From contig NZ_CP060488.1 of the NCBI RefSeq assembly GCF_014334015.1, positions 3,554,501 through 3,618,500 of the forward strand: 64,000 nucleotides of DNA, given 5' to 3'. The notes under the pieces are model-generated. The model was not told the DNA's origin and made no database searches. It saw only the letters and a program-made list of their open reading frames with translations. This DNA is from Bacteroides sp. M10 (GTDB taxonomy: Bacteria; Bacteroidota; Bacteroidia; Bacteroidales; Bacteroidaceae). Numbering within the stretch: the stretch's first letter is position 1; every line of letters starts with the position of its first letter. Below, in pieces: positions 52,560 through 61,654 of the stretch. The translations under genes were made by a program, and so were the position numbers.

Positions 52560-55316
52560 ATGAAAACATTCACCCATCTTTTGTGCGTCCTGATTTTATC
52601 AATTGCGCTGTTTGCTTGTAACAATGCTCACTTTCTCAAAGAAGAAGCCTACCGGAATCAAGTGATTCAAGACTTTGAACTGAAAAAACAGGCACTCCCT
52701 CATGGAGATTTATTTGCGATCTTTGCCGATTCTGTTTTGTCGGTCTATGAGCGCGAAGCATTGATGTTTCTCTATGCTTATATGCCGATAGGAGATGTGA
52801 CGGACTATCCGGGAGATTATTATCTGGAGAATGTACGGCTGTCGAAGCAGACGCGTGGCGAGATGCCTTGGGGAAAAGAGATTCCCGATGAAGTGTTCCG
52901 TCATTTTGTTTTGCCGATCCGGGTGAATAACGAGAATCTGGACGATTCCCGTCGTGTGTTTTATGGCGAGCTGAAAGACAGGGTGAAGGGGCTGCCGATG
53001 AAAGAGGCTATATTAGAGGTGAATCACTGGTGTCATGAGAAAGTAGTCTATCGTCCGAGTGATGCGCGTACCAGCTCACCATTGGCGTCAGTCAAGACGG
53101 CTTATGGGCGTTGTGGTGAAGAGTCTACATTTGCGGTGGCTGCTCTCCGGTCGGTTGGTATTCCGGCACGTCAGGTGTATACGCCTCGTTGGGCGCATAC
53201 GGATGATAATCATGCTTGGGTGGAAGCATGGGCGGACGGACATTGGTATTTCTTCGGTGCCTGTGAGCCGGAGCCGGTTTTGAATCTGGGATGGTTCAAT
53301 GCTCCTGCCAGTCGGGGAATGTTGATGCATACGAAGGTCTTCGGGCGTTATAACGGTCCGGAGGAAATGATGCTTGAGACACCGAATTATACGGAAATCA
53401 ATGTAACGGAGAATTATGCTCCGACTGCAAAAGTATCGGTGACGGTGAGAGATAAGAATGGACAACCTGTTGCCGGAGCAAGAGTGGATTTTAAAGTATA
53501 TAACTATGCGGAGTTTTATACAGTTGCTACTAAATACACTGATGCCAATGGTCAAGTATCATTAACAGCCGGTAAGGGAGATATGCTGGTATGGGCTTCC
53601 GATAAGGGAACATTCGGCTTTTCCAAGCTATCTTTCGACAAGCAACCGGAATTGATATTGACACTTGATAAAAAGGAAGGAGATATTTTTGAAGAAGATA
53701 TTGATATCGTTCCTCCCGTTGAGAATCCTATTTTGCCGGAAGTAACGCCGGAGCAACGGGCAGAGAATGATCGGAGAATGATGCAGGAGGATTCGATTCG
53801 TAATGCTTATGTCGCTACTTTCCCAACTGCGGAACAAGCTGATTCCATTGTATCCTGTTTGAAAGGAAAATTAAGTTCGTTTGCCGGGAAGGCACTGGCT
53901 TCTTTCTTGTTGGATTCAAGAGGGAATCATGATGTATTGGTTCGTTTTCTGAATGAGGCAGACCGACAGGGAAAATTGATGAAAGGTGCGGCTTTATTGT
54001 CCATACTTACTAAAAAAGATCTTCGTGATGTGCGTTATGAAGTGTTGATCGATCATTTGTTGAATACGAAAGATGTTGATACCTATTTGTATGACTGTGT
54101 TATACCGCCCTTTCACTGCATGGATGCTTCGACTGAATATGTTTATGACATTCTTGCTCCCCGTGCTTCAACGGAGGCATTGACACCTTATAAATCTTTC
54201 TTTCAGTCTAAGTTCTCTGAAGCGGAAATGGATACTTTCCGGACTCGCCCGCAAGCTTTAGTTGAATGGGTGAACCGTAATATTACGATTGATGAAGAAA
54301 ATAACTTCCAGCGTATCCCTATTTCTCCGGAAGGGGTTTGGCGTGCGAAGGTGGCGGATTCATATTCACGGGATCTGTTTTTCGTAGCATTGGCGCGTAG
54401 TATGAATATCGGTGCTGATATAAGGAGTACAGACGGGCGTGTAAGATATGTAAGTTGGCCTGAAAACAGGTGGGGAAGCGAATTCATGGAGGTTGATTTC
54501 GATAAACAAGAAGCAGTGGAGGCATCCAGGGGGATTTATCATTTTTATGAAGGTGATAAGGCAATTGCTCGTGATGATAAGAGAGTTAAGTATTATAGTA
54601 AGTTTACCATTTCCAGGTTGCAGGAGGGCAGACCGGAATTGATTAGTTATGAAGAACAAGATCCCAGATTGAGAAATATGGGGGTATTGGATGCCGGATA
54701 TTACTTGTTGGTTACCGGTACGAGACTTGCCGATGGAGGTGTGTTGGCGAGAATTTCTTCTTTTGTATTGCCTGCACAGAAAGACGAATTCAAACCTGTA
54801 GCGACAAAAGTACCCTATCATTTGCGTGAATCCGGAGAAAAGGTTGCTGTTATCGGTAATTTCAATTCCGAATCGCTTTTTACGCCGGTGGAACGAATAG
54901 GAGAGAAAGTGATGCCTTTGGCACAACAAAGTATTTTGCAAACCTGCGGACGTGGCTATTTTGTGGTAGCTGTTCTCGGGGCAGGGCAGGAGCCTACCAA
55001 TCATGCACTAAGAGACATAGCCGCTCTGGGCAATGACTTCGAGCAGTGGGGACGCAAAATGGTCTTTCTTTTTCCTTCGGAAGAACAATACAAGAAGTTT
55101 AATGCTGACGAATTCAAGGGACTTCCGTCTACCATCACTTACGGTATTGATACTGATGACAGTATTCGGAAAGAAATCGTGCAGGCTATGAATTTGAATA
55201 ACTCCATTCTGCCAATCTTTATTATTGCTGATACATTTAATAGAGTAGTCTTTGTTTCTCAAGGATATACAATCGGTCTAGGTGAGCAATTGATGAAAGT
55301 TGTACATGGATTATAA
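52560..55316 (+). CDS. Large transglutaminase-domain lipoprotein
   Basis: 918 residues. The lipoprotein signal ends at ALFAC (Cys20). The transglutaminase core has Cys185 in AYGRCGEESTF, His218 in DDNHAWVEAW and the Asp in ADGHWYFFG. A Big-like/CarboxypepD-like domain follows (SVTVRDKNGQPVAGARVDFK), then a second papain-like helical part (SPEGVWRAKVADSYSRDLF). The C-terminal ~140 residues look like a thioredoxin fold without CxxC (YFVVAVLGAGQEPTNHAL, LPIFIIADTFNRVVFVSQGY). Probably a cell-surface peptidase or cross-linker of unknown target. Single gene. Confidence 0.85.
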   Translation: MKTFTHLLCVLILSIALFACNNAHFLKEEAYRNQVIQDFELKKQALPHGDLFAIFADSVLSVYEREALMFLYAYMPIGDVTDYPGDYYLENVRLSKQTRGEMPWGKEIPDEVFRHFVLPIRVNNENLDDSRRVFYGELKDRVKGLPMKEAILEVNHWCHEKVVYRPSDARTSSPLASVKTAYGRCGEESTFAVAALRSVGIPARQVYTPRWAHTDDNHAWVEAWADGHWYFFGACEPEPVLNLGWFNAPASRGMLMHTKVFGRYNGPEEMMLETPNYTEINVTENYAPTAKVSVTVRDKNGQPVAGARVDFKVYNYAEFYTVATKYTDANGQVSLTAGKGDMLVWASDKGTFGFSKLSFDKQPELILTLDKKEGDIFEEDIDIVPPVENPILPEVTPEQRAENDRRMMQEDSIRNAYVATFPTAEQADSIVSCLKGKLSSFAGKALASFLLDSRGNHDVLVRFLNEADRQGKLMKGAALLSILTKKDLRDVRYEVLIDHLLNTKDVDTYLYDCVIPPFHCMDASTEYVYDILAPRASTEALTPYKSFFQSKFSEAEMDTFRTRPQALVEWVNRNITIDEENNFQRIPISPEGVWRAKVADSYSRDLFFVALARSMNIGADIRSTDGRVRYVSWPENRWGSEFMEVDFDKQEAVEASRGIYHFYEGDKAIARDDKRVKYYSKFTISRLQEGRPELISYEEQDPRLRNMGVLDAGYYLLVTGTRLADGGVLARISSFVLPAQKDEFKPVATKVPYHLRESGEKVAVIGNFNSESLFTPVERIGEKVMPLAQQSILQTCGRGYFVVAVLGAGQEPTNHALRDIAALGNDFEQWGRKMVFLFPSEEQYKKFNADEFKGLPSTITYGIDTDDSIRKEIVQAMNLNNSILPIFIIADTFNRVVFVSQGYTIGLGEQLMKVVHGL

Positions 55317-55360
55317 GAAAGATTCAGTATGAATAATCGTTAATTATTGCTCGTGATGTG

Positions 55361-55389
55361 TCTTTTTCGAAAAAGAATGATTACGTTTG
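55361..55389 (+). promoter_or_regulatory. 16-bp palindrome next to a -7 element
   Basis: TCTTTTTCGAAAAAGA at 55361-55376 is a perfect palindrome five bases before TACGTTTG (55382-55389). It fills the spacer upstream of the -7 element, where an operator would act. Confidence 0.5.
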
Positions 55390-55398
55390 CAGCAAATT

Positions 55399-55836
55399 AT
55401 GACTAAGTATATTTTTTGCATATTAGCATGCGCATTTCTGGTGTTGGGACTTAGCAATGTTTCCGATAAAGATTTGCAGGGATTTCAGAAAGAAACTGAA
55501 ATCTCATCTAATCGTATGCAATATACGGCAGAGTCATCTTGTCGCATCTCTTCTGCCGACCTCAATAAGTCAAGTAAAGTATCGCATTCGCAGTTTGTTG
55601 ACGAGACATCTAATTGTAAAGTCAGTGACTGTATTTTTGATAATATCTCTTTTCCGAGAAGCATTGTTCCTTTCAAGAACTTGAAGTTCAATACAAATAC
55701 TGTGATTATACAGATATTGAGCTCTCTGAATGTTCTGCTTCCGGAAAACCGTTTGGGTCATACCGATCTTGATGTCAATTACACTAAATATTCGTGTAAG
55801 TATTACGTCTACACATTGGCGCATATTCTCATTTAG
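55399..55836 (+). CDS. Small secreted hypothetical protein
   Basis: 145 residues from ATG 55399 (a TTG start 12 bp earlier overlaps the promoter). The N-terminus is a signal-type hydrophobic segment (MTKYIFCILACAFLVLGLSN). The rest is polar, Ser/Asn-rich, with several cysteines (SSCRISSADL, SNCKVSDCIF) and ends hydrophobic (YYVYTLAHILI). No family is recognised. It lies 100 bp before the hdr-flx operon on the same strand. It may be a real small envelope protein or a leader-type gene; certainty is moderate. Confidence 0.5.
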   Translation: MTKYIFCILACAFLVLGLSNVSDKDLQGFQKETEISSNRMQYTAESSCRISSADLNKSSKVSHSQFVDETSNCKVSDCIFDNISFPRSIVPFKNLKFNTNTVIIQILSSLNVLLPENRLGHTDLDVNYTKYSCKYYVYTLAHILI

Positions 55837-55938
55837 ACAATATTCTTTTCTTTTGGTTGGGTGAGGTGTGTCTTATTCTGATACCTCTCTGCCACTCTTT
55901 CCTTTATTTTTATTATTATCTATTTTATTCATGTCAAC

Positions 55939-56493
55939 ATGGAAAACAAAGAATGTATTTCCTATGACTTGGAACAAAAGACGGGTATTGATGTGTCTTA
56001 TTGCTACCAGTGTGGCAAATGTACGGCCGGATGTGTGTTATCAGAGGAGATGGATTATGCTCCCAGCTATATTCTCCGGTTGTTACAGACAAAAAATGCT
56101 CAAAATGACCGTCGCGTGTTAAGTTCCAACGCCATTTGGATTTGCTTGAATTGCGAAAACTGTATTGCCCGGTGTCCCAAAGAAATAAACATTCCTGAAG
56201 TGATGGACTACCTGCGTGAGAAATCCCGGAAAGAAGGATGCATAAGTAAAGAGTCACGCCCTGTTGTAGCTTTCCATTCCGCTTTTCTCGAATCAGTGAA
56301 AAGAACAGGAAGACTCTACGAAGTGGGATTGGTTGCAGGTTTTAAAGCCCGCACTTTACGTCTGACACAGGATTTGAATGTGGCTCCTGTTATGTTCGTC
56401 AAAGGGAAACTCAACCTCCTTCCGGAACGGGTAAAAGATGAGAATAAGATCAAAAAGATATTTGCACAAACCATTGAAAAGACTCAAAAGTAG
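55939..56493 (+). CDS. hdrC: Heterodisulfide reductase subunit C-like ferredoxin
   Basis: 184 residues with two [4Fe-4S] motifs, CYQCGKCTAGC near 22-32 and CLNCENCIARC near 70-80, and the KEINIPEVMDYLR helix typical of HdrC. It carries electrons between HdrA and the HdrB active site. First gene of a seven-gene operon; hdrB starts 2 bp after its stop. No membrane segment, so it is the soluble HdrC type. Confidence 0.93.
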   Translation: MENKECISYDLEQKTGIDVSYCYQCGKCTAGCVLSEEMDYAPSYILRLLQTKNAQNDRRVLSSNAIWICLNCENCIARCPKEINIPEVMDYLREKSRKEGCISKESRPVVAFHSAFLESVKRTGRLYEVGLVAGFKARTLRLTQDLNVAPVMFVKGKLNLLPERVKDENKIKKIFAQTIEKTQK

Positions 56494-56495
56494 CT

Positions 56496-57362
56496 ATGAG
56501 AATCGGTTTCTATCCGGGATGTTCGCTAAACGGAACTTCTCGTGAATATAATGAATCAGTCAAAGCACTGGCACAGGCGATGGGACTCGAACTGATCGAG
56601 TTGAAAGACTGGAACTGTTGCGGTGCAACGGCTGCTCACTCCATGAGCAAACAATTGTCTCTTGCCTTACCTACCCGTGTGTTGGCTTTGGCAGAACAAC
56701 AGGGATTTCAAGAAATCGTTGTCCCCTGCGCTTCCTGTTACAATCGTTTGAGTGTTGCTCAATACGAATTAATGCACAATGAAGCATTGAAGGATGAAAT
56801 ACTGACTACAGTTGGAATGCGCTACCTCGGTAATGTGAAAATATTGAATGTCATCCAGATGATAGAGAAATATATGCTGGATGCATTAAAAGAGAAGATA
56901 GTACGTCCTTTTGCTCATCAAGTGGCTTGTTACTATGGCTGCTTGCTGGTGCGTCCCCATAAAATATTAAACTTCGACCGTTTGGAAGATCCGCAAAGCA
57001 TGGACAAAATCATGTCTCTGATTGGTGCCACTCCTATTGACTGGGCTTTCAAAACGGAGTGTTGCGGTGCGGGCTTGTCCGTTTCTCGCACAGATCTTGT
57101 AGGACGTCTCTCGGGAAATATACTGAAAGATGCTGATGACCGGGGAGCGGAAGCCGTGATTGTGGCTTGTCCGATGTGTCATTCTAATTTGGATATGCGT
57201 CGCCCTGCTATCAACCACTATCTGGCAAAACCTGTTACCATACCGGTTCTTTATATCACACAGGCTATCGGACTGGCTGTCGGACTGACTCCCAAGGAAT
57301 TGGGACTGGGACGTCATTTTGTAGCTGTAAATTTGAAGGAGGCGGAAGTATGTCTAAAATAG
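56496..57362 (+). CDS. hdrB: Heterodisulfide reductase subunit B-like protein (CCG domains)
   Basis: 288 residues with two CCG cysteine-rich domains: LKDWNCCGATAAHS with PCASCYN, and KTECCGAGLSV with CPMCHSN. In methanogens these bind two non-cubane [4Fe-4S] clusters that reduce the disulfide. Bacteroides lacks CoM-S-S-CoB, so the acceptor here must be another thiol-disulfide or protein; unknown. The 3' end overlaps hdrA by 13 bp. Confidence 0.93.
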   Translation: MRIGFYPGCSLNGTSREYNESVKALAQAMGLELIELKDWNCCGATAAHSMSKQLSLALPTRVLALAEQQGFQEIVVPCASCYNRLSVAQYELMHNEALKDEILTTVGMRYLGNVKILNVIQMIEKYMLDALKEKIVRPFAHQVACYYGCLLVRPHKILNFDRLEDPQSMDKIMSLIGATPIDWAFKTECCGAGLSVSRTDLVGRLSGNILKDADDRGAEAVIVACPMCHSNLDMRRPAINHYLAKPVTIPVLYITQAIGLAVGLTPKELGLGRHFVAVNLKEAEVCLK

Positions 57363-59350
57363 GAGTTTTTATCTGCCATTGCGGTGAAAATATCAGTGCA
57401 ACTGTCGACTGCGAAAAAGTGGCCGAGGCGGCAAAAGAAATGGAAGGCGTTGCCTATGCCATCGATTATAAATATATGTGTTCCGATCCGGGACAGACAT
57501 TGATTAAGAACGCCATTAAAGAATATGGATTGGATGGCGTTGTCGTTGCTGCCTGTTCTCCGCGAATGCATGAACCTACCTTTCGGAGAGCATGTGCGGA
57601 AGCCGGATTGAATCCTTATCTGTGCGAGATAGCTAATATTCGTGAGCATTGCTCTTGGGTACATGAGAAAGGGGAGGCAACTACCCGTAAGGCTGTCGAT
57701 ATTGTCAAAAGTCTGGTTGAAAAGGTAAAGCGGAATCATCCTTTGGTTCCCATTCAGGTTCCTATCACCAAAAAAGCACTGGTGATTGGAGGAGGAATTG
57801 CCGGAATTCAGGCAAGTCTGGACATCGCCAATTGCGGACATCAGGTCATTCTGGTAGAGAAAGAACCGTCCATCGGCGGACACATGTCACAGCTTTCGGA
57901 AACTTTTCCTACATTAGACTGTTCGCAGTGTATTCTTACTCCCCGAATGGTGGAAGTAGCGCAGCATCCGAATATCACTCTTTATACGTATGCCGAACTG
58001 GAGCATGTGGAAGGCTTTATCGGTAATTTTAAAGCCAGTATACGCCTGAAAGCGAAGAGCATTGATGAGAAATTATGTACCGGTTGCGGACTTTGTACGA
58101 CTAAATGTCCTAACAAAAAGATACCGAGCGAATTTAATGCCGGTTTGGGAATGCGTACAGCTATTTATGTTCCTTTTCCGCAAGCAGTGCCCAATAAACC
58201 GGTGATTGATAAAGAACATTGTACCCATTATCGCAATGGTAAATGCGGAGTCTGTGAAAAGCTATGTCCTACGGGGGCTATCCGTTTCGGACAAGAGGAC
58301 CGTATTATCACCGAAGAAGTCGGAGCGATTGTAGTAACTACAGGATTCAATGTGTTGAATACAGACTTTTTCCCCGAATATGGATATGGAAAATACAAAG
58401 ATGTCATTACCGGATTGCAGTTTGAGCGTCTGGCATCGGCTTCCGGTCCTACATTCGGAGAGATTCGCCGTCCGTCTGACGGACAGATTCCTCAAAAGAT
58501 TGTATTTGTAGCCTGTGCCGGTTCCCGTGATCCGGCCAAAGGAATTCCTTATTGCTCTAAGATATGCTGTATGTACACAGCCAAACATGCGATGCTTTAT
58601 CAGCACAAGGTACATGGTGGCGAATCGTACGTGTTCTACATGGATATTCGTGCCGGAGGAAAGAATTATGAAGAATTTGTGCGCCGTGCCATTGAAGAGG
58701 ATGGAGTGAATTACGTCCGTGGTCGCGTCGCCCGTATATATGAGAAGAACGGTAAATTGATTGTTAAAGGAGTAGACACCCTGTTGGGAGCATCACCTGT
58801 CGAGATAGAAGCTGACATGGTAGTGCTTGCCACAGCGGGAGTTGCCAACAAGGGAGCGGAAGAACTGGCGCAGAAGATGCACATTTCTTATGACCCTTAT
58901 CAGTTCTTTGCCGAATCTCATCCCAAACTGAAACCGGTGGAAACGAATACAGCCGGAATCTATCTGGCAGGAGCCTGTCAGGCACCGAAAGATATTCCCG
59001 AAACAGTGGGAATGGCTTCGGGAGCCGCTGTGAAAGTAGCAGGATTGTTTTCACAGGCAAATCTGGTTCGCGAGCCATTGATAGCCGTTGTCAATCGTAC
59101 TGCTCCTCCGTTATTCAGTACTTGCGTAGGATGTTTCATGTGTCAGACAGCTTGTCCTTATCAGGCTATCGAACGTGAAGAAATAAAAGACAGGAATGGG
59201 AATGTAATAAAGACAGTTGCTAAAGTAAATCCCGGACTTTGTCAGGGTTGTGGTACCTGTGTTGCTTTCTGCCGTTCCAAATCTATTGATATACAGGGAT
59301 ATTCCAATGAACAGGTCTATGCCGAAGTGATGGCATTGCTGAACCATTAA
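57350..59350 (+). CDS. hdrA: Heterodisulfide reductase subunit A-like flavoprotein
   Basis: 666 residues. An N-terminal domain (IGVFICHCGENIS) precedes the FAD-binding Rossmann motif GGGIAGIQASLDIA and the GGHMSQLSETFPTLDCSQC segment. Cluster motifs are CTGCGLCTTKC, CGVCEKLC, CVGCFMCQTAC and CQGCGTCVAFC, i.e. four [4Fe-4S] sites. HdrA holds the bifurcating flavin in Hdr complexes. It is co-translated with hdrB and is followed by flxD after 14 bp. Confidence 0.94.
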   Translation: MSKIGVFICHCGENISATVDCEKVAEAAKEMEGVAYAIDYKYMCSDPGQTLIKNAIKEYGLDGVVVAACSPRMHEPTFRRACAEAGLNPYLCEIANIREHCSWVHEKGEATTRKAVDIVKSLVEKVKRNHPLVPIQVPITKKALVIGGGIAGIQASLDIANCGHQVILVEKEPSIGGHMSQLSETFPTLDCSQCILTPRMVEVAQHPNITLYTYAELEHVEGFIGNFKASIRLKAKSIDEKLCTGCGLCTTKCPNKKIPSEFNAGLGMRTAIYVPFPQAVPNKPVIDKEHCTHYRNGKCGVCEKLCPTGAIRFGQEDRIITEEVGAIVVTTGFNVLNTDFFPEYGYGKYKDVITGLQFERLASASGPTFGEIRRPSDGQIPQKIVFVACAGSRDPAKGIPYCSKICCMYTAKHAMLYQHKVHGGESYVFYMDIRAGGKNYEEFVRRAIEEDGVNYVRGRVARIYEKNGKLIVKGVDTLLGASPVEIEADMVVLATAGVANKGAEELAQKMHISYDPYQFFAESHPKLKPVETNTAGIYLAGACQAPKDIPETVGMASGAAVKVAGLFSQANLVREPLIAVVNRTAPPLFSTCVGCFMCQTACPYQAIEREEIKDRNGNVIKTVAKVNPGLCQGCGTCVAFCRSKSIDIQGYSNEQVYAEVMALLNH

Positions 59351-59364
59351 AAAGAGAGTAAGCT

Positions 59365-59838
59365 ATGAACGAAAATAAGATCGAGAATAATCAGGAATTT
59401 GAACCGCGCATTGTAGCTTTTGTCTGTAATTGGTGCACGTATGCCGGGGCAGACCTGACAGGTACGAGCAGGTTGAAGTATGCGACTAATGTAGAAATTG
59501 TCCGCTTCCCCTGTACAGGAAGAATTGACTTTATGTTACTGTTGAAAGCCTTTGCCGGAGGTGCTGATGGAATTATCGTTTCGGGTTGTCATCCGAATGA
59601 CTGTCATTATACATCCGGAAACTTCCACGCACGTCGTCGTTGGATTGTATTCCGCGGACTGCTCGACTTCTTGGGTATTGATGTACGTCGTATCCGTTAT
59701 TCATGGGTGTCGGCGGCAGAGGGAGCTAAGTGGGCTGATCTGGTGAATGAGACAGTTGCCGGAATCCGTGAACTGGGACCTTATCTGGAGTATCAGAAAG
59801 CTTCGGACTATTTGGAAAAGGAGGCTATCTATGAGTAA
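59365..59838 (+). CDS. flxD: MvhD/FlxD-like [2Fe-2S] electron-transfer subunit
   Basis: 157 residues, the MvhD fold: IVAFVCNWCTYAGADLTG, FPCTGRIDFMLLLKAFAGGADG and VSGCHPNDCHYTSGN supply the cysteines. In known complexes this subunit links HdrA to the electron-donating module. Its 3' end overlaps flxC by 8 bp. Confidence 0.92.
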   Translation: MNENKIENNQEFEPRIVAFVCNWCTYAGADLTGTSRLKYATNVEIVRFPCTGRIDFMLLLKAFAGGADGIIVSGCHPNDCHYTSGNFHARRRWIVFRGLLDFLGIDVRRIRYSWVSAAEGAKWADLVNETVAGIRELGPYLEYQKASDYLEKEAIYE

Positions 59839-60631
59839 ACTGACAGAAAAAGCAGTTGCTTTGTTACAAGAAGGAGAAGTGAATCTTGTGATAGGCTATG
59901 AAGAAGGAAATCATGGAACACGTCCTCTCTTTTGCCGGCAGGCAGAAAATGCCGACAGGCTGATACTGGACGACCGTTGTACGAATAATATTGCAGTTTA
60001 TCTGACAAAACGGGAATTAACAGGAACAGGCAAAGTGGCTATAACAGCTACGGTTCCGGCATTACGGACGATTGTTCAATTGGCATTCGAAAACCAGTTG
60101 AAAGAAGATAATCTTCTAGTATTGACCGTTGACGGACATGGAGAAGTTATCCAGTTTAAAGGATTCGATGAAATAAAAACATATCTGGCAGACTTTCCCT
60201 TGACTATTAGTGAGGAGAATCTTCAACTGATTGATCGTCTGAAAAAGATGAGTCGTGAAGAGCGGTGGAAATATTGGATGGAGGAAATGTCGAAATGCAT
60301 CAAATGCTATGCTTGCCGGGCTGCCTGTCCGTTGTGTTATTGCAGCCGGTGTATTGTGGAGGTCAATTGTCCGCAGTGGGTACAACCCTGGTCTGCTCCG
60401 CTGACAAATATGGAGTGGCAGATTAACCGCGTGATGCACATGGCAGGACGTTGTATCGGTTGTGGCGCTTGTAAACAAGCCTGTCCGGTGGGTATTCCTC
60501 TTCATTTGATGACACAAAGTATGATGGAAGACATTCAGGGCGAGTTCGGGGTTGCTCCCGGAGCTATCAATCCTGCGGGAAATGTACTTTCTACCTTCAA
60601 GGCAGAAGATAAAGAGAACTTTATACATTAA
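59831..60631 (+). CDS. flxC: FlxC-like iron-sulfur protein
   Basis: 266 residues from ATG 59831 (open frame extends back into flxD). The N-terminal ~150 residues are an alpha/beta domain without cysteine clusters (KLTEKAVALLQEGEVNLVIG). The C-terminal half has CIKCYACRAACPLCYC, with CSRC/CPQW nearby, and CIGCGACKQACPVGIPL, two [4Fe-4S] sites. In Desulfovibrio-type FlxABCD-HdrABC this protein is the FlxC subunit. The role follows from operon position and motifs. Confidence 0.82.
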   Translation: MSKLTEKAVALLQEGEVNLVIGYEEGNHGTRPLFCRQAENADRLILDDRCTNNIAVYLTKRELTGTGKVAITATVPALRTIVQLAFENQLKEDNLLVLTVDGHGEVIQFKGFDEIKTYLADFPLTISEENLQLIDRLKKMSREERWKYWMEEMSKCIKCYACRAACPLCYCSRCIVEVNCPQWVQPWSAPLTNMEWQINRVMHMAGRCIGCGACKQACPVGIPLHLMTQSMMEDIQGEFGVAPGAINPAGNVLSTFKAEDKENFIH

Positions 60632-60640
60632 AAGAAAGTA

Positions 60641-61654
60641 ATGGAAAATCTACATATCAGTAAAAGCAGTCTGCAAGAATGGTTTCATCAGATGGTGAAA
60701 AAGGAAATGCATATTTTTGCTCCTGTGCATTCAGGAGATAAAGTAGACTTCAAAAGAGTGACTTCTTACGATGAGGTAGCGACGGACTATGTGCAGACTA
60801 CCCAGTCGGCTAAACGCTTTGCGTTCCCGAAAACAGAAGTGCTGTTCTCTTATCAGAAAGACGGGAAAGAAGCTACTTTGCAGGAAGCGGATATTAATGC
60901 AATTCCCGAAACGATTCTCTGGAAAATCCGTCCTTGTGATGCAGCAGGGTTTGCACCCCTTTCCGGTATTTTTAATTGGGATTATAAAGATAAACTATAC
61001 AATGCCCGGCGGGAGAAAATGACATTAATCAGCTTCAGTTGTGCACAATGCGATGAATCATGTTTCTGTACTTCCGTTCACGGGGGGCCCGGTAATACTG
61101 CCGGCAGTGATATTCAGATTACGGAGTTGCCGGATCAGAGTGCATTGGTGGAAGTCTTGACAGCAAAAGGCAAAGCATTGGTTAAATTCTTTGTGAAAGA
61201 ATATACACCTGCCGAAGAAATAGATAAGGAACAATATCTGGCATCTGTTCCCACCCGTTTCAATGTTGATAATATACGTGAGAAGTTGGCGGGAGCATTC
61301 GACAGTCCTGTTTGGAAACAACAGTCCGAACGTTGTTTGGGATGTGGCGCATGCGCTTATGTTTGTCCAACTTGTGCCTGTTTTGATATTCAGGAAGATG
61401 CCAAAGGTTCGTCCGGTCATCGTGTCCGTTGTTGGGATTCTTGCGGCTTTTCGCTGTTTACCCTCCACACATCCGGACATAATCCGCGTCCGACACAAAG
61501 CGCCCGTTGGCGTCAGCGCATTTTGCATAAGTTCTCCTATATGCCTGAACGGATACAGGAAACCGGTTGTACCGGATGCGGACGTTGTTCGCGTGCCTGC
61601 CCGGTAGATATGAATATACTTGAACACTTAATATCGATATCAAGCCATGAATGA
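60641..61654 (+). CDS. flxB: FlxB-like (AsrA/hydrogenase beta-type) ferredoxin subunit
   Basis: 337 residues. The N-terminal AsrA-like domain (ILWKIRPCDAAGFAPLSGIF, LISFSCAQCDESCFCTSVHG) is followed by CLGCGACAYVCPTCACF and CTGCGRCSRACPVDMN. This is the layout of the beta-type subunit that pairs with an FAD/NAD reductase in sulfite reductase and FlxABCD systems. It overlaps flxA by 8 bp. Confidence 0.87.
   Translation: MENLHISKSSLQEWFHQMVKKEMHIFAPVHSGDKVDFKRVTSYDEVATDYVQTTQSAKRFAFPKTEVLFSYQKDGKEATLQEADINAIPETILWKIRPCDAAGFAPLSGIFNWDYKDKLYNARREKMTLISFSCAQCDESCFCTSVHGGPGNTAGSDIQITELPDQSALVEVLTAKGKALVKFFVKEYTPAEEIDKEQYLASVPTRFNVDNIREKLAGAFDSPVWKQQSERCLGCGACAYVCPTCACFDIQEDAKGSSGHRVRCWDSCGFSLFTLHTSGHNPRPTQSARWRQRILHKFSYMPERIQETGCTGCGRCSRACPVDMNILEHLISISSHE

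Noticed and set aside
57314..57883. 189-codon minus-strand frame opposite hdrA
   Set aside because: hdrA has intact cluster and FAD motifs in the other strand; the frame has no features of its own.
61058..61627. 189-codon minus-strand frame opposite flxB
   Set aside because: Shadow of the cysteine-rich flxB gene.
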